The translations under genes and the position numbers were made by a program. From NCBI GenBank assembly GCA_026075535.2, contig AP026544.2, positions 3,348,001 through 3,412,000 of the forward strand: 64,000 nucleotides of DNA, read 5' to 3'. A model generated the notes under the pieces. That model was not told the origin of the DNA. It saw only the letters and a program-made list of their open reading frames with translations, and did not search any database. Source of the stretch: Tricholoma matsutake. Its lineage: Eukaryota > Basidiomycota > Agaricomycetes > Agaricales > Tricholomataceae. Positions 9,583 through 20,443 of this stretch are shown one piece after another; within the stretch, counting starts at the first letter, position 1; each line of letters begins with the position of its first letter.

Positions 9583-12500
9583 AGAGGTGGCCTACCTCGA
9601 TGCCAGGTACCACTGAACTCTCTGTCTGCTCTGTATTACTAGCCACTTTGAAGAATCAACCTATGTGTTTATATATCAAAGTGCTAGGAGCAGGCAGAGG
9701 GAAAGCCATCAAAACCGAAGCCCTACTCGACTCAGGAGCAGGAGGAATATTCATGAGCCATGAATTCGCAAAAAGTGGTGGATTCAAACTACACCCCCTG
9801 GAAAGGACAATCACGGTCAAGAACGTAGATGGAACCCCAAACAAGAAAGGGGAGATCTCCTACTACACCAAAGGATTCTTAACGATCAATGGAAGATCGT
9901 TCCCAACAACCTTCCTCATTGCAGGATTAGGGAAAGAATCAGTTATCCTGGGTCTGCCATGGCTCAGAAGAATCAACCCAGTGATCGACTGGAGAATTGG
10001 AACCTTCCAATTCCAAACGACCGACCGAACCCACCCAGAACTCTCATTTGGGAAAGGGAAAACCCTCATCGGAAGGGTATGAATGGAGAAATCCGACAAC
10101 GAACCTCTGGCTTGGCACTGGAGAACAGTCAAAGAAGAAGGGAAGCCCTTCAAAGAAATGACAAGAGAGGAGAAACAGGCATGGGCCCAAAGGATGGTCG
10201 CCCAACCAAAAGAAAAGATGGGCCTCAAGACGAAGGCAAAGGAAGAAGAGCAACTTACATGGCGCTGCGCAGCTGCTAAAGAACTAGAGAAGCTCGCCCT
10301 CAAAAAGAAATTGGCAAGTGAGGAACGACTAGCACAATGCCAAAGAATTGCCGCTAAAGCAAAAGAAATGGGAGAGGCACTCCGAACTAAACAGGAAGGG
10401 GGCAAGACACCCACCAAAACAAGAAGAGCGACAATCGAAGAAGTGGAAGATGAAGAGATTGCAGTCATGACTCTTCAAGATGCGGAGCCCATTGGGCCAC
10501 AAGACGAAGAAGACACTGGGAAGGAAAACCCAGCACCGGAAAACCACAAACAGGCAAAGGAACAGGCAATGGAACAACTGGAAGGGACACCCGAACAAGG
10601 GATCACAGACAATGAACTACTAGTCGCCTACATCCAAGGAGAACCCGTCATCAGAATATTTGAACCGGCTAAAACACCATTGACAGAGGAGTACGACGAA
10701 CCAAGATACAGGTACTCCCAATCAACAAAGACAATCTCTCGGATTGTAAAGGCAAAGGGATCACCACGATATGCTTACGGACAAAATATCTGGATCAGGG
10801 CAAAAACATCGGTCTCACAACACCTGACACACAAGAAGGAAGGAGACCCCAAACAAAAGACCCTCGACGAACTACTCCCTGAACAGTACAGGGAATACCG
10901 ATGGATATTCAAAAAGGAAGCATCGGAAAGATTCCCAGAATCAAGACCCTGGGATCATGCGATCGAGCTGAAAACAGACTTCATGGCGAAGGATTGCAGG
11001 GTTTACCCATTGTCACCGGCAGAACAAAAGAAACTCGACGAGTTTCTCGACGAAAGCCTACAGAAAGAATACATCTGACCATTGAAATCACCCATGGCAT
11101 CGCCATTCTTCTTTGTTGCAAAGAAGGACTCAGACGCGCTATGGCCCTGCCAAGATTACAGGTACTTGAACAATGGAACGATCAAGAACACCTACCCATT
11201 GCCACTGGTAGGGGACCTGTTGGACAAACTGAGAGGGGCAAAATGGTTTACAAAATCGGACATCCGATGGGGATATCACAACATCAGGATCAAGGATGGA
11301 GATCAATGGAAGGCAGCCTTCAAAACAAATCGGGGGCTGTTTGGACCAACGGTGATGTTCTTCGGATTATGCAACTCACCGGTGACTTTCCAGGCAATGA
11401 TGAACGAGATATTCCGCGACATGATCGGAGAAGGATGGCTCATGATTTACATGGACGACATCCTGATATTCTCTAAGGATCAGAACAAACACCAGGAAAG
11501 GTACTGCAAAGACTGGCAGAAAATGACTTATACCTGAAGCTGGAGAAGTGCAAGTTCGACATCCACGAAGTGGAATTCTTGGGTCTAATCATCCGACCCA
11601 ATGAAATTGCCATGGACAACACAAAACTGGCAGGTATACAGGATTGGGCTACCTCGACTAACGTAAAAGCAGTCAGATCCTTCCTGGGATTTGGGAATTT
11701 CTACAGGAAGTTTATTGGACATTTTGTGGAGACAAGCAGACCGCTTAATGAGCTGACAAAGAAGGACAAAACGTTCAACTGGACAACCGAATGCAAACAG
11801 GCCTTTCAGATGCTGAAAAGGAAATTCGCAGAAGCACTGGTACTGCTGATGCCAGACCCGACAAGGCCATTCATGATCGAATCAGAGGCCTCAAAACATG
11901 CGACAGGAGGAGTGCTGAGACAAAGGGATACGAATGGAGACTGGCATCCATGCAGATACATATCGCATGCACTGACACCAATGGAATGGAACTACGAGAT
12001 ATATGACAGGGAACTTCTGGCAATAGTACGATTGCTGGAAACTTGGAGACACTACTTCCTGGGTTCAGAACACCCGGTAGTAATCCTCTCGGATCACAAG
12101 AACCTAACGTACTTCCAGATGGCACAGAAACTGAACAGATGACAGGCAAGATGGAGCTTATTCCTATTGGAATTCAACTTGCAACTTGTCCATGTGCCTG
12201 GATCTCAGATGGTACAGAGTGATGCGCTATCACGGAGAGCAGACCATATACCGGAAGAAGACAATGATAATGAAGATGTCACAATGCTGCCAGAAACAGT
12301 ATTTGTGAAATTCATTGACACAGAAATGCATGATCTACTTGCGGGTAGTATCATGAAAGACGATCTGGTAAAAAGCGCAATCGAGGCGCTAAAGACAAAA
12401 GGAACGCCGCCGATCAAATCGGCATTGGAAGATTGGAAAATAGAAGACGGCCTTCTATTCTTCTGAGACAGGTGCTACATCCTGGACAACAGAGATCTAT

Positions 12501-13748
12501 GGAAGAAGCTGGTGCAAAAATACCACGAAGGAGTAACCAGCGGACATCCAGGACAATGGCAGACAATGGAAATGATCAGGAGAGACTACTGGTGGCCAGG
12601 AATGATGACATACATCAAGAACTATGTCGCTGGATGTGCCACATGCCAGCAAATGAAGGTCAATACCCACCCGACGACACCCCCACTGCAACCGACAAGA
12701 CCATTCATGATGGTGACGACAGATTTCATAACCGACCTACTGGAGTCCGATGGTTATGATACACTCATGGCCGTGGTAGACCATGGGCTTATGAAGGGGG
12801 TAATTTTTATCCCTTGCAGGAAAACTGTGGATACACTGGGAGCGGCCACTCTCTACCTAGACAATGTCTACAAACAATTTGGCCTCCTGGACAAGATCAT
12901 CTCTGACAGAGACCCATGATTTGCCTCACAGCTGTTCCAGGAGCTAGGAAGATTGCTCAGAATCAAGCTAGCAATGAGTATGGCATACCACCCCCAGACC
13001 GATGGAGAGACAGAACGGGTGAACCAAGAAGTAGAAGTGTACCTGCGGATCTTCTGCTCGAACAACCAGGAGAATTGGAAACACCTCCTCCCGACCACGG
13101 AATTTACACACAACCAGAGGACACACTCAGTACAGAGGAACTCCCCATTCTACCTCATGATGGGCTATGAGCCCAAGGCGATCCCCCTCCCCTACCTAAA
13201 GACAAACATACCGGCCATAGAAAAGCGACTTGTCGCACTGCAACGGGCCCAAGACGAAGCAAAGGCAACACACGAGTTAGCCAGACAGATGATGGCGGAA
13301 AGGACGACAAGACACTTCACCCCGTTCAAAGAAGGAGACAGTGTGGCTAGAGGCAAAGAACCTCAGAACGACTCATGCAACAAAGAAGCTCGCACCAAAA
13401 AGAGAAGGACCATTCACCATCAAAAAGGTCCTGAGCCCACTCTCCTACCGACTGAAGTTACCAGAACAGTGAAAAATACACCCGGTATTCCACGCGGCAC
13501 TCCTTTCCCCATACAAAGAAACCAAGACACATGGACCGTACTTCCCAGAACCACCGCCCAATCTGATAGAAGGTGAATCGGAGTATGAAGTGGAAGCGAT
13601 CATCAGACATAGGAAGAAAGGAAGGACCATGCACTTCCTAGTGAAGTGGGTTGGATACCCGACCTCAGAGAACTTGTGGGAGCCCGAGGGGAACCTGACT
13701 AACGCCAAGAGAATCCTAGGGGCATATAAACAGCGACGACGGCTGTAG
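9573..13748 (+). pseudogene. pol: Pol of element B2: protease, reverse transcriptase, RNase H, integrase, chromodomain
   Basis: Domains in order are an aspartic protease (ALLDSGAGGIF near 9720; VILGLPWLRRINP), a long Lys/Glu-rich spacer (about 10,080-10,700), the reverse transcriptase (SPMASPFFF, then the YMDD box [10 protein letters not shown] near 11,445-11,474), RNase H ([21 protein letters not shown]), the integrase zinc finger (KYHEGVTSGHPG; CATCQQ), the core (TTDFITDL; ISDRDP; DGETERVNQE) and a chromodomain (HFLVKWVGYPTSENLWEP). Stops occur at 10080, 11076, 12140, 12464 and 12917. The frame changes near 11,495, where a few bases after the YMDD helix are missing. It changes again near 13,345, a 2-bp loss relative to B1. 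The first RNase H Asp appears as Glu (IESEASK). Confidence 0.93.
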
Positions 13749-13804
13749 AACCCCCAAGACCAAGACACCCACTGAACTAACCACAGAAAACTCCCCACCT
13801 ATCC

Positions 13805-14530
13805 ATGGCAGAACAGACACCCATAATACCCCCCAAACGACAATTCACCAAACAATTCTTACAAAACCCAGCAAATGCTGAAACCCTCTGCACCCACCTC
13901 GCCCATGACCCCTCGAAATACCACCTTGCAAGAATGTGTTTCTACTACTGAAGCACGATTGATCGAATGAAACGCAACCTGGAAGAAGCGATGAACGACG
14001 CTGACACCCTCAGAATTGAACAAGTGATCCAAGACATGGCTATGCCATGGTCAGACAGACAGAAGGCGGTTGAAAGAAACCCTCACACCCCCATAGATCA
14101 AAACAGACAACAACTGACCTCACCCTCGCCTTACAACGGGCAGAAAAACAAAAACAAACCATGAACCGCCTCTGGAAATGCCTCCCCCTCTACGAGCAAC
14201 CAGACGACCCAACCTTTAGAGATCATTGACCTCACGACACCCAAACCTGAACCATGGTCGACCCAGCCACCCTGGTCCCCTCCCCACATGAGGAACACCA
14301 GATGCTTCATTTGCCACCAGATCGGGCACTTCAGCCTGATCTGCCAAAGACATATCTGCAAGCACTGCAAGTGACAAGGCCCCGGACATTACAGCCCCGA
14401 CTGCCCAATGAGGCAGCAGAAGGAACGAGAGGAAGAGCAGAGGCGATGGGAGTTCCTTGAATCAGGGTATGATAATTTTGACGATGATGCGATGGGGAAT
14501 ATGACCGGAGAACAATGTGGGAGAACCTAG
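13805..14530 (+). pseudogene. ORF3 of element B2: extra protein with two zinc knuckles
   Basis: A third frame of 241 codons starts 56 bases after the pol stop, on the same strand, and ends just before the purine tract. It begins MAEQTPIIPPKRQFTKQF. The middle is charged and Pro/Thr-rich. Near the C-terminus it carries CFICHQIGHFSLIC, a canonical CX2CX4HX4C knuckle, and a second, CKHC...GHYSPDC, about 14,306-14,397. A very acidic tail follows (YDNFDDDA). Stops at 13949, 14162 and 14372 are all TGA and can come from CGA or TGG. Ty3/Gypsy elements normally have nothing or an env-like gene here. The knuckles suggest nucleic-acid binding, perhaps a second nucleocapsid-like protein; that is inference. 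B1 carries an unrelated ORF in this place. Confidence 0.7.
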
Positions 14531-14547
14531 GGGAAAGCAGATAGTAA

Positions 14548-14584
14548 TTCGAAGTCAGTGACTTCGAAGATAGAAGGGAGGTGA
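14548..14584 (+). promoter_or_regulatory. Palindrome and polypurine tract before the 3' LTR of B2
   Basis: TTCGAAGTCA-G-TGACTTCGAA (14548-14568) is a perfect palindrome with 10-base arms, followed by the purine tract AGATAGAAGGGAGGTGA, which ends at the LTR start. The tract primes plus-strand DNA. The palindrome is kept in B1 (28704-28720) as TGAAGTCACTGACTTCA; its role is unknown. Confidence 0.75.
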
Positions 14585-15172
14585 TGTTACGATTTGTTAT
14601 CTGGACCTGCAAGACCGGGCACTTCATTTTTCTTATTCGACTCGACTCACTTCTGATGGGAGACACCTTGACACATGGCGACTCCATGCACCCGAACCCA
14701 CTCCCATGCATGCTGTGATATGACAGCCCTTTGACATGAGGTCTGTGACATTGGACACTCACGATTGACATGCTGCGCCGCAGCACTCCGTGACATCGGA
14801 CGCCTCATGCAAGGCATGAGGCCTGTCTTTTCTATTGTTCTTTCTATTTATACTTGATAACGATCCTACATTCCGATTGGACAATAGATATCTTTGAACC
14901 GTATATAAGCTGTAGTAATACTGCCTGTATTCCTCAGCTTGACCTAATTCAACCAATGGTCTTAGACTCAACCAGAACACTCGACAGCTTAGGAAGTCCC
15001 TAGCTGTGATAAACTCGAACTCGACAGTTGGAAAGCCTCCAACTGTGATACATGAACAGACGGTCTACTCAGAAAGCATCTGAGTACGGATAGCCATATC
15101 GACTTAGGAAGCACCAAGTCCAGATTAGAACCCGATTACGATCAGGCTGAGTTAAGACCTATAGTCTTAACA
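14585..15172 (+). repeat. Family B 3' LTR of B2
   Basis: The 588-bp LTR starts TGTTACGATTTGTTATC and ends AGTCTTAACA, followed by target duplication AGCAC. It is colinear with the 5' LTR except for a 78-bp deletion after GATTGACAT. Scattered point differences show the insertion is not recent. Confidence 0.93.
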
Positions 15173-15545
15173 AGCACAAACAGTGGGATCACCCCCACCC
15201 TCGCTACAAACATGAGAAAAGGGCAGTTTTTTGTTGTTTTTCATCTCTTATCTACACCACTGCAAGCACCTGCTCACAGGGTGTAAATGGATTGATTTTA
15301 TTCAATACACATAATTAAATTATTCTGTAAGAACTGAAAGACTGGTTGAGACCACCCAAACCAATCTCAACTGGTCTCAACTGGTCTTGTGTGAGACCAG
15401 TTAAAATTGGTTGGAGTACAACAACCAGACTGATGTCAACCAGTTGTATACAGTTCAGTCCAGTTGCCTTGTGCAGTTGCAACTGGTTGTGGTTGCACTT
15501 GATCAAGGTTCGAAAACCAGACCAAACCAGACCTTCAAACACTAT
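15173..15545. repeat. Right part of the family E-like copy split by B2, followed by a hAT-type terminal region
   Basis: 15,173-15,300 contains the hairpin word CTGCAAGCACCTGCTCACAGGGTGTAA (positions 15256-15282) and aligns with 58,380-58,530. 15,330-15,545 is rich in ACCAGTT/AACTGGT words and ends CCAGACCTTCAAACACTA. That ending matches the right terminus of the hAT-like element ending at 58,691. The order of the two parts is the same in both places, so this is probably the right end of a related element. Confidence 0.6.
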
Positions 15546-15832
15546 CTACTCTAGGATTGATTTTCTACAGTTTGTAGTAATCATATCACAGAATTTTGGA
15601 GGAGGCATTGAGGCATGGGAGGCATGGGATGCAGTAGGTCAAAATTCCACTCATTTATTGCAGTGCCTTTGCATACATGTTATTATGCATAAAGGGTAGT
15701 CTGAGTATAATCTGATGACACAAATTTGGTGCTACAAGAGCACAAACCATTCAGGCAGAATAATAATGGTTTTGATCATGCAATTTCAGTTTCACCCAGT
15801 TGGTAAGCAATATGGAAGTAGGAGCAGCAGAC

Positions 15833-16237
15833 TCATTTAAGAAGGCACCAGATACAGGAAATTCTTGAGGCAGCAGTCATTGTCAGTTGACAAAGATGCA
15901 AGCAGGATACCAGATTTTGGTCAATCAGCACTACAGGAGAGCCATGGTCAATTAATGTGCTAACATGAACACAGCCAAGGGATGAGGGATCTTGGTCATT
16001 GACAGCACAATGCCAGACAAGGTGGGGGATGCAGAATGGAACAGGAGTGCTTACAGAGTCATTTGAATCACTGTTGCTACCAATGAGTACATTATGTTCA
16101 TTGCTGGGTGATTTACTGATATCACTGAGTAAGTGGCCATACCCATAACAGTAGTGACAGGGAGAGGGGGAGGTGCAGAGGTTGGGGGTGCAGGGTAGTT
16201 TGTGGAGATAGTAGGAACCATCGAAATCATTTTTCAA
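15833..16237 (-). pseudogene. Gag/protease fragment of a Ty3/Gypsy element
   Basis: The minus-strand frame reads CHYCYGYGHLLSDI, a zinc knuckle that has lost its last Cys, then HLVWHCAVNDQDPSSLGC and ALIDHGSPVVLIDQNL (the retropepsin active site, with DHG or DNG where DSG is usual). This is the gag-protease junction of a fungal Ty3/Gypsy family, probably family F, whose integrase lies next to it on the opposite strand. It is a fragment of about 130 codons with no flanking LTR. Confidence 0.6.
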
Positions 16238-16907
16238 TGGGGCTCACTTTATGAGATTGTTACTGACAATGGCCCAGCATTTGTTGCTGCTCTTGAATAC
16301 TTAGCAAAGCGCTATCATATCAATCACATTCACATAAGTGGCTACAATTCTCGTGCCAATGGCCTCGTTGAATGAGCCCACTTTGACATACGACAGTCAC
16401 TTTACAAGGCCATTGATGTTATCAAACTCGATGGTTGGTTGGGACCTACTCGGTCTTTTGGGCAGAATGTGTAACAGTTCAAAAATGAATGGGCTGTTCG
16501 CCCTATTTTGCGATCACAGGTTCTCATCCACTCATCCCTCTCGACATCTCAGAAGCAACATATCTACAGCCGCCACCTGACTTGATACTTTCCTCCACTG
16601 ATCTCATTGCCCGATGCGCTATCGCACTACAGAAACACTTGACCAATCTCGAAGTACTCTACTCTAGAGTCTACACCGCTTGACGAGAAGCTGCGAAATG
16701 CTTCGAAGAAATTCACAAGTGAACAATTTGAGATTACAATTTCGAAAAAGGTGACCTTGTACTCATGCAAAACACACAGATTGAGAAAGCCCTTAATCGA
16801 AAAATGCAAGCTCAATATCTTGGCCCACTCATTGTTATTGCATGAAACTATGGTGGCACTTATATTCTTTGCGAGCTCGATGGTTCAGCTCTTCATCAAC
16901 CAGTAAC
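16238..16907 (+). pseudogene. Family F Ty3/Gypsy integrase, part 1
   Basis: The frame reads LYEIVTDNGPAFVAALEYLA, RYHINHIHISGYNSRANGLVE, then MGCSPYFAITGSHPLIPLDI, IARCAIALQKHLTNLEV and FEKGDLVLMQNTQIEKALNR. It includes the second catalytic Asp (TDNG) and the Glu (GLVE) of an integrase core. TGA stops occur at 16374, 16681, 16721 and 16843. The frame is interrupted after LHQPV by a solo LTR and resumes at 17,677. Confidence 0.85.
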
Positions 16908-17676
16908 TGTTACAATTTTCCTTGTAACTCATGAGACCCGGCTGACCCAACGTACCTGACGATCCCCTCCAGACAGGAGGCACTCCCTGATTCATGCCTA
17001 GGGCATGTCCTTGACACCAGACACACACATGACGCATGCCAACTGCATGTATTCAATCCCCTTCCTGTGGAAGGCACCCTTGATGCATGGTGACTCCATG
17101 CACCTGAACCCACACCCACACATGCTGTGATATGACAGCCCCTTGACACAAGGTCCATGATGTCGGACTCTCATGATTGACATGCTGCACCACAGCATGT
17201 CCTTGACATCAGATCCTTGACATTGGATCTGTGACATCAGACACCTCATGCTAGGCATGAGGCTTATCTCTTATTGTTCCCTGACATGCTGCGCCGCAGC
17301 ACTCCATGACATCGGACGCCTGATGCAAGGCATGAGGCCTATTGTTTCTATTCTTACCTGATACACATCTACCTTTCCGATTGGACGATAAGGACCTCCC
17401 TACTAGTATAAATACTGTGACTCATAGTAGGGATGTCCTTAGTTTAGATCTAGGCAATCTACAGCTTTAACTTGTGAACTCGCAAACTTACTCAAAACCA
17501 CTAAGGGAGCCCCTTAGTGCATGAACCCAAACGACTCTATGCAGAAGGCCTGCTAGAGTGCACTATCCATCTTATGTCAGACGCTCTGAGTAGGACTAGT
17601 GCCGAATGACTTGTCGAGGAAGCACCTCATCAAACGACATCGACTAGATTGAGTGGTTGAGGCTTCGCCCTTAACA
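16908..17676 (+). mobile_element. Solo LTR of family G (copy G1)
   Basis: A 769-bp LTR, TGTTACAATTTTCC...GCCCTTAACA, inserted in the family F integrase. It is flanked by GTAAC (16903-16907) and GTAGC (17677-17681). Joining the flanks restores the integrase reading PV-AAF, so the pair is a 5-bp duplication with one later change. It shares hairpin blocks with family B LTRs (GACATGCTGCGCCGCAGCA, CATGCAAGGCATGAGGCC) and carries a TATA-like TATAAATA near 17,407. Copy G2 is at 38,799-39,455. Confidence 0.9.
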
Positions 17677-17838
17677 GTAGCTGCTTTCTGAGTTCTACCC
17701 TATCTAGCACAAAAATCAATTCCACTTCCTCCAAACTTCTTTGATATCGATGATCATTGGCTCAAACAACTTCAAACAACATTGGATGTTGATGGAGACG
17801 TTGATGAAGGTATTCCTGACCTCAATGAAGATGGATAG
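17677..17838 (+). pseudogene. Family F integrase, part 2 (C-terminal end)
   Basis: After the solo LTR the frame continues VAAF-stop-VLPYLAQKSIPLPPNFFDI, then DDHWLKQLQTTLDVDGDVDE, ending at TAG 17836-17838. This is the C-terminal tail of the same polyprotein as 16,238-16,907. The stop in the middle is TGA. Confidence 0.75.
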
Positions 17839-18404
17839 AGCATTTTCCTTTTATTTTCCTTACTTGTGATATTGAAACAAACTCTCAATCTTATAACAGT
17901 GTACTATTACAAGTTGCAATATTGTTTGAAACATGTTTGCGCAAGCTTGACAGGGTTTTTTGGCTATGAAGGAGTTCTGAGCCTTTCCCCTATGACTCAT
18001 TTTGATAAATCGTCCATCTTACTTTCTTTTTCTTTTGCTCTCCTATGTTTCTTTCACATCTATCTTACATTTCTTGGCTTCAAGCATGTGCAATATTTCT
18101 CATTTCAAACTTATCTCGCTCAGACACAACAAAAACAATAAAATTAAAACAATAGAACAAACTACTACACCTGGTATGTGTGAACCCCATCATTTTATAA
18201 GTGTATGCTTATTCATAAAAATAGGCCATTGAGCATTTCCTTTCTTTGCCTGTCAATAGAGAGCTTGCCAAACTTAGAATGACTGATATGGAATGGACCA
18301 TACACCAGGATTTTGAGATAGTACTGAGTGTATGTCTTTAACAGTGATACCCATTGAAAGCTAAGTCTTTTACTTAGGTACCCAATCAAGTGCAGCAACT
18401 CATG
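17839..18404. other. Unannotated spacer, possible family F 3' end
   Basis: AT-rich sequence following the integrase tail. I see no clear LTR terminus, gene or RNA. The 91-codon frame at 17,866-18,141 has no recognisable content and starts at a rare codon context, so I do not call it. Confidence 0.4.
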
Positions 18405-18640
18405 TCAGTAGTGTTTTAAGGTCCAGTCATATGGACCAAAAAAAGACCAGAAACTGAACCAATCCTAACTGATGTTAACCAGACCATCAGTTACAGTTCA
18501 TGTCCAGTTATGGGCAGTTATGGTTACAGTCTTTCAGATCTCAAAAATATTGTTAACCACACAAAAACTGGTTAATAGGTCACATGGACTACACTCCCCT
18601 GTTTCCACACATATTTGCTTCAATTTCGCTCCCTGGTTCA
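18405..18640. repeat. Left terminal region of a hAT-like element
   Basis: TAGTGTTTTAAGGTCCAGTC starting at 18,412 matches the terminal repeat of the hAT-like element at 56,390. It is followed by the same ACCAG/CAGTTA-rich degenerate sequence. No right end with a matching 8-bp duplication was found, so it is a truncated copy. Confidence 0.55.
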
Positions 18641-18684
18641 TTAAAAATGGTTGAGAACTGAAAAAGATATGACCAAATCAATCT

Positions 18685-19062
18685 TCACCCCCGCCGGATT
18701 TATCTGACATCCCCACCGAATATCATGAATTCGCTGATGTCTTTAATAAGACTAAGGCAGACACCCTTCCTCCGCATTGCCCTTATGACCTCGAGATAGA
18801 GACAGAAGACAATGCTCCTCTGCCTCTGGGCCACATGTATTCTCTCTCCCCCTCTGAATTAGAAGCCTTACGAGTCTTTATTGATGAAAATGTCCGCTCA
18901 GGTTTCATCCACCCATCCAAGTCAACCCCTTGTCTACAAAAATGGGTTGAGTGACACAATGCCTCCAGCCCTATGGTTTCCAAGAAACAGAAGGCGAGAA
19001 TGCTCTCTAGCTCACTGGAAGTGTTAGTACACACAGTCATTTTCATCAATAACAATCAATAA
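18685..19062 (+). pseudogene. Ty3/Gypsy reverse transcriptase N-terminal fragment
   Basis: The frame reads PPDLSDIPTEYHEFADVFNK, CPYDLEIETEDNAPLPLGHM and SLSPSELEALRVFIDENVRS, then GFIHPSKS. This is the conserved entry of Ty3/Gypsy reverse transcriptase (EF-DVF, H-YDL-I, P-G--YSLS--E, L--GFI-PS-SP). A TGA interrupts it at 18,952, after which similarity fades. It covers about 90 codons, and the palm domain is absent. Confidence 0.75.
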
Positions 19063-19436
19063 CTACTCCTATGCTAGTGAAATCATGGAATTGGTGCCAA
19101 TGCAAGCTGACCCGCAGAACAAACATATCCCAGGGACACCCTCAGATGCTCAGCTCACAGACAAAAGAGTGGCATACATTGTTTCATCTTAAGTAGTGCT
19201 GGGGCTGAATTGAAATGATAAAAGTGTGATTCTTGGCACAGGGCTGCAAGATTTCAGCACAGATAAGGCAGACCCCACATTTGGAATGCCCACATCGGTT
19301 TTCCTGTTGTTGCCCATGCTTCGAATACTGATGCTTGTTGCAGAGACCCTTTAGCTGGGTGCCCAAAGTACTGTCTCAGTAGCCTGCCTCTTTCCTCTCT
19401 GATACATAGTAAGAGAAAAATAACCAAGACTCATGG
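19063..19436. other. Spacer with a Cys-rich minus-strand frame of unknown nature
   Basis: A 61-codon minus-strand frame (19,184-19,366) has a Cys/His-rich stretch, CGHSKCGVCLICAEILQPC. The spacing hints at a zinc-binding module, but there is no further support, and the next frames belong to family E repeats. I leave it unassigned. Confidence 0.3.
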
Positions 19437-19756
19437 ATGTGTGGTGGGTGCTGGTTCGTTGTGCCCTGGGGAAGGGGGTGGGGTGAGGCAGATGGTAAAA
19501 GAGGGGTAGGATGTGTACCTACCCTATACAGGCCTCTGAGCGCCATCCCCTCCCATTGCCATCTGTTCCCTGCTCCACCCCTCTTGTTTCCTCCTTCATT
19601 CATCACCTGGGGTGTGGGGTGCCCATTTTCAGGGTGATTCCTCGAGTTTTTCCCTAAAAAATCACTTAATCTAATGGTTAGTATGATTGAATAAGAAAGA
19701 AAGAAAAGAAAAAAACTTACATGCCCCAAATGACGATACATGTCGCATATTGTTGG
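19437..19756 (-). repeat. Family E intron-bearing repeat, copy a (left part)
   Basis: On the minus strand this copy shows half of the CCCAAATGACGATACATG palindrome, then a spliceosomal-type intron (19654-19720) beginning GTAAGTTTTTTTC, with ACTAAC inside and ending TTTTTTAG. A G/C-rich exon-like stretch and a second donor-like GTAGGTAC follow. A family C solo LTR splits the copy at 19,757. Confidence 0.6.
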
Positions 19757-20443
19757 TGTCAAGAACTGTTCCTTGCCCGATCGGAACCTGCATCCGTCTG
19801 ATCCTTTTCCACACCTCAAACCCAACTTTTGTCTATGCCTTCCAATTTTGTTCCCGGCCGCCTTGCACTGCCCACACTGCTGTGCACCAGGCTGCCTTCC
19901 CAAGGCTGCTGTCTAGTCTTGAAAATTCGACTACAGATTCCTGTGCGGCCTCCACTAGGTAATTTATCTATGCAGTTGAGACACTGCCACAGTTTCCATT
20001 TCCGTCCGGCTTTTATTCCAGACTCTAGTATTTAAGTTTAGCTAGTTTTGCCTTGTATTCCTCAGTTCATATATCGACATAGACTCAACTTTACCCTGCC
20101 AATCTAAAACCTCCTTCTACTCCAACCCCTGTCCTCTAAGAGTCTGAACTCCATTCGACTCAACCTCTAGTCTCCCTCTGAAGTTCTAGTCTCACCTGAA
20201 CTTAACCTAAGTCCCTCTGTACTCCTCCCCACATTTACCCGCACTTTCCCGCTCCTACCTCTAAACTCTTGACTTGAAATTAGGACACCATACAAGGTGA
20301 AGGGCACAGCTTCTTACAAGCTGAAGCCAAGTCCTTTCCATTTCCCCTCCCACAGAATCCGCATCGACCCAACAATCTCCCGCTATCATCACCTGCAGTG
20401 TTTGGTCGGATTCCGAAGCGGCCTCTAGGATCAGTTCTTAACA
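19757..20443 (+). mobile_element. Solo LTR of family C (copy C1)
   Basis: A 687-bp LTR with inverted ends TGTCAAGAACTG...CAGTTCTTAACA, flanked on both sides by GTTGG (19752-19756 and 20444-20448). A TATTTAAG box near 20,028 lies upstream of a CTTGTATTCCTCAG start-like region, as in family B. Copy C2 (minus strand) is at 55,156-55,834. It is inserted in a family E repeat. Confidence 0.93.

Larger units (their letters stand above)
7781..15172 (+). mobile_element. Complete Ty3/Gypsy element B2 (family B), 7,392 bp
   Basis: Two LTRs (7781-8446 and 14585-15172) flank gag, pol and an extra ORF. Identical 5-bp duplications, AGCAC, lie at 7776-7780 and 15173-15177. Termini are TGTTAC...TTAACA. The element has a self-complementary primer site, a -1 frameshift site, a chromodomain and a purine tract ending at the 3' LTR. 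In-frame TGA codons and two frameshifts in pol make it non-autonomous now. Sister copy B1 lies at 21,859-35,633. Confidence 0.95.
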
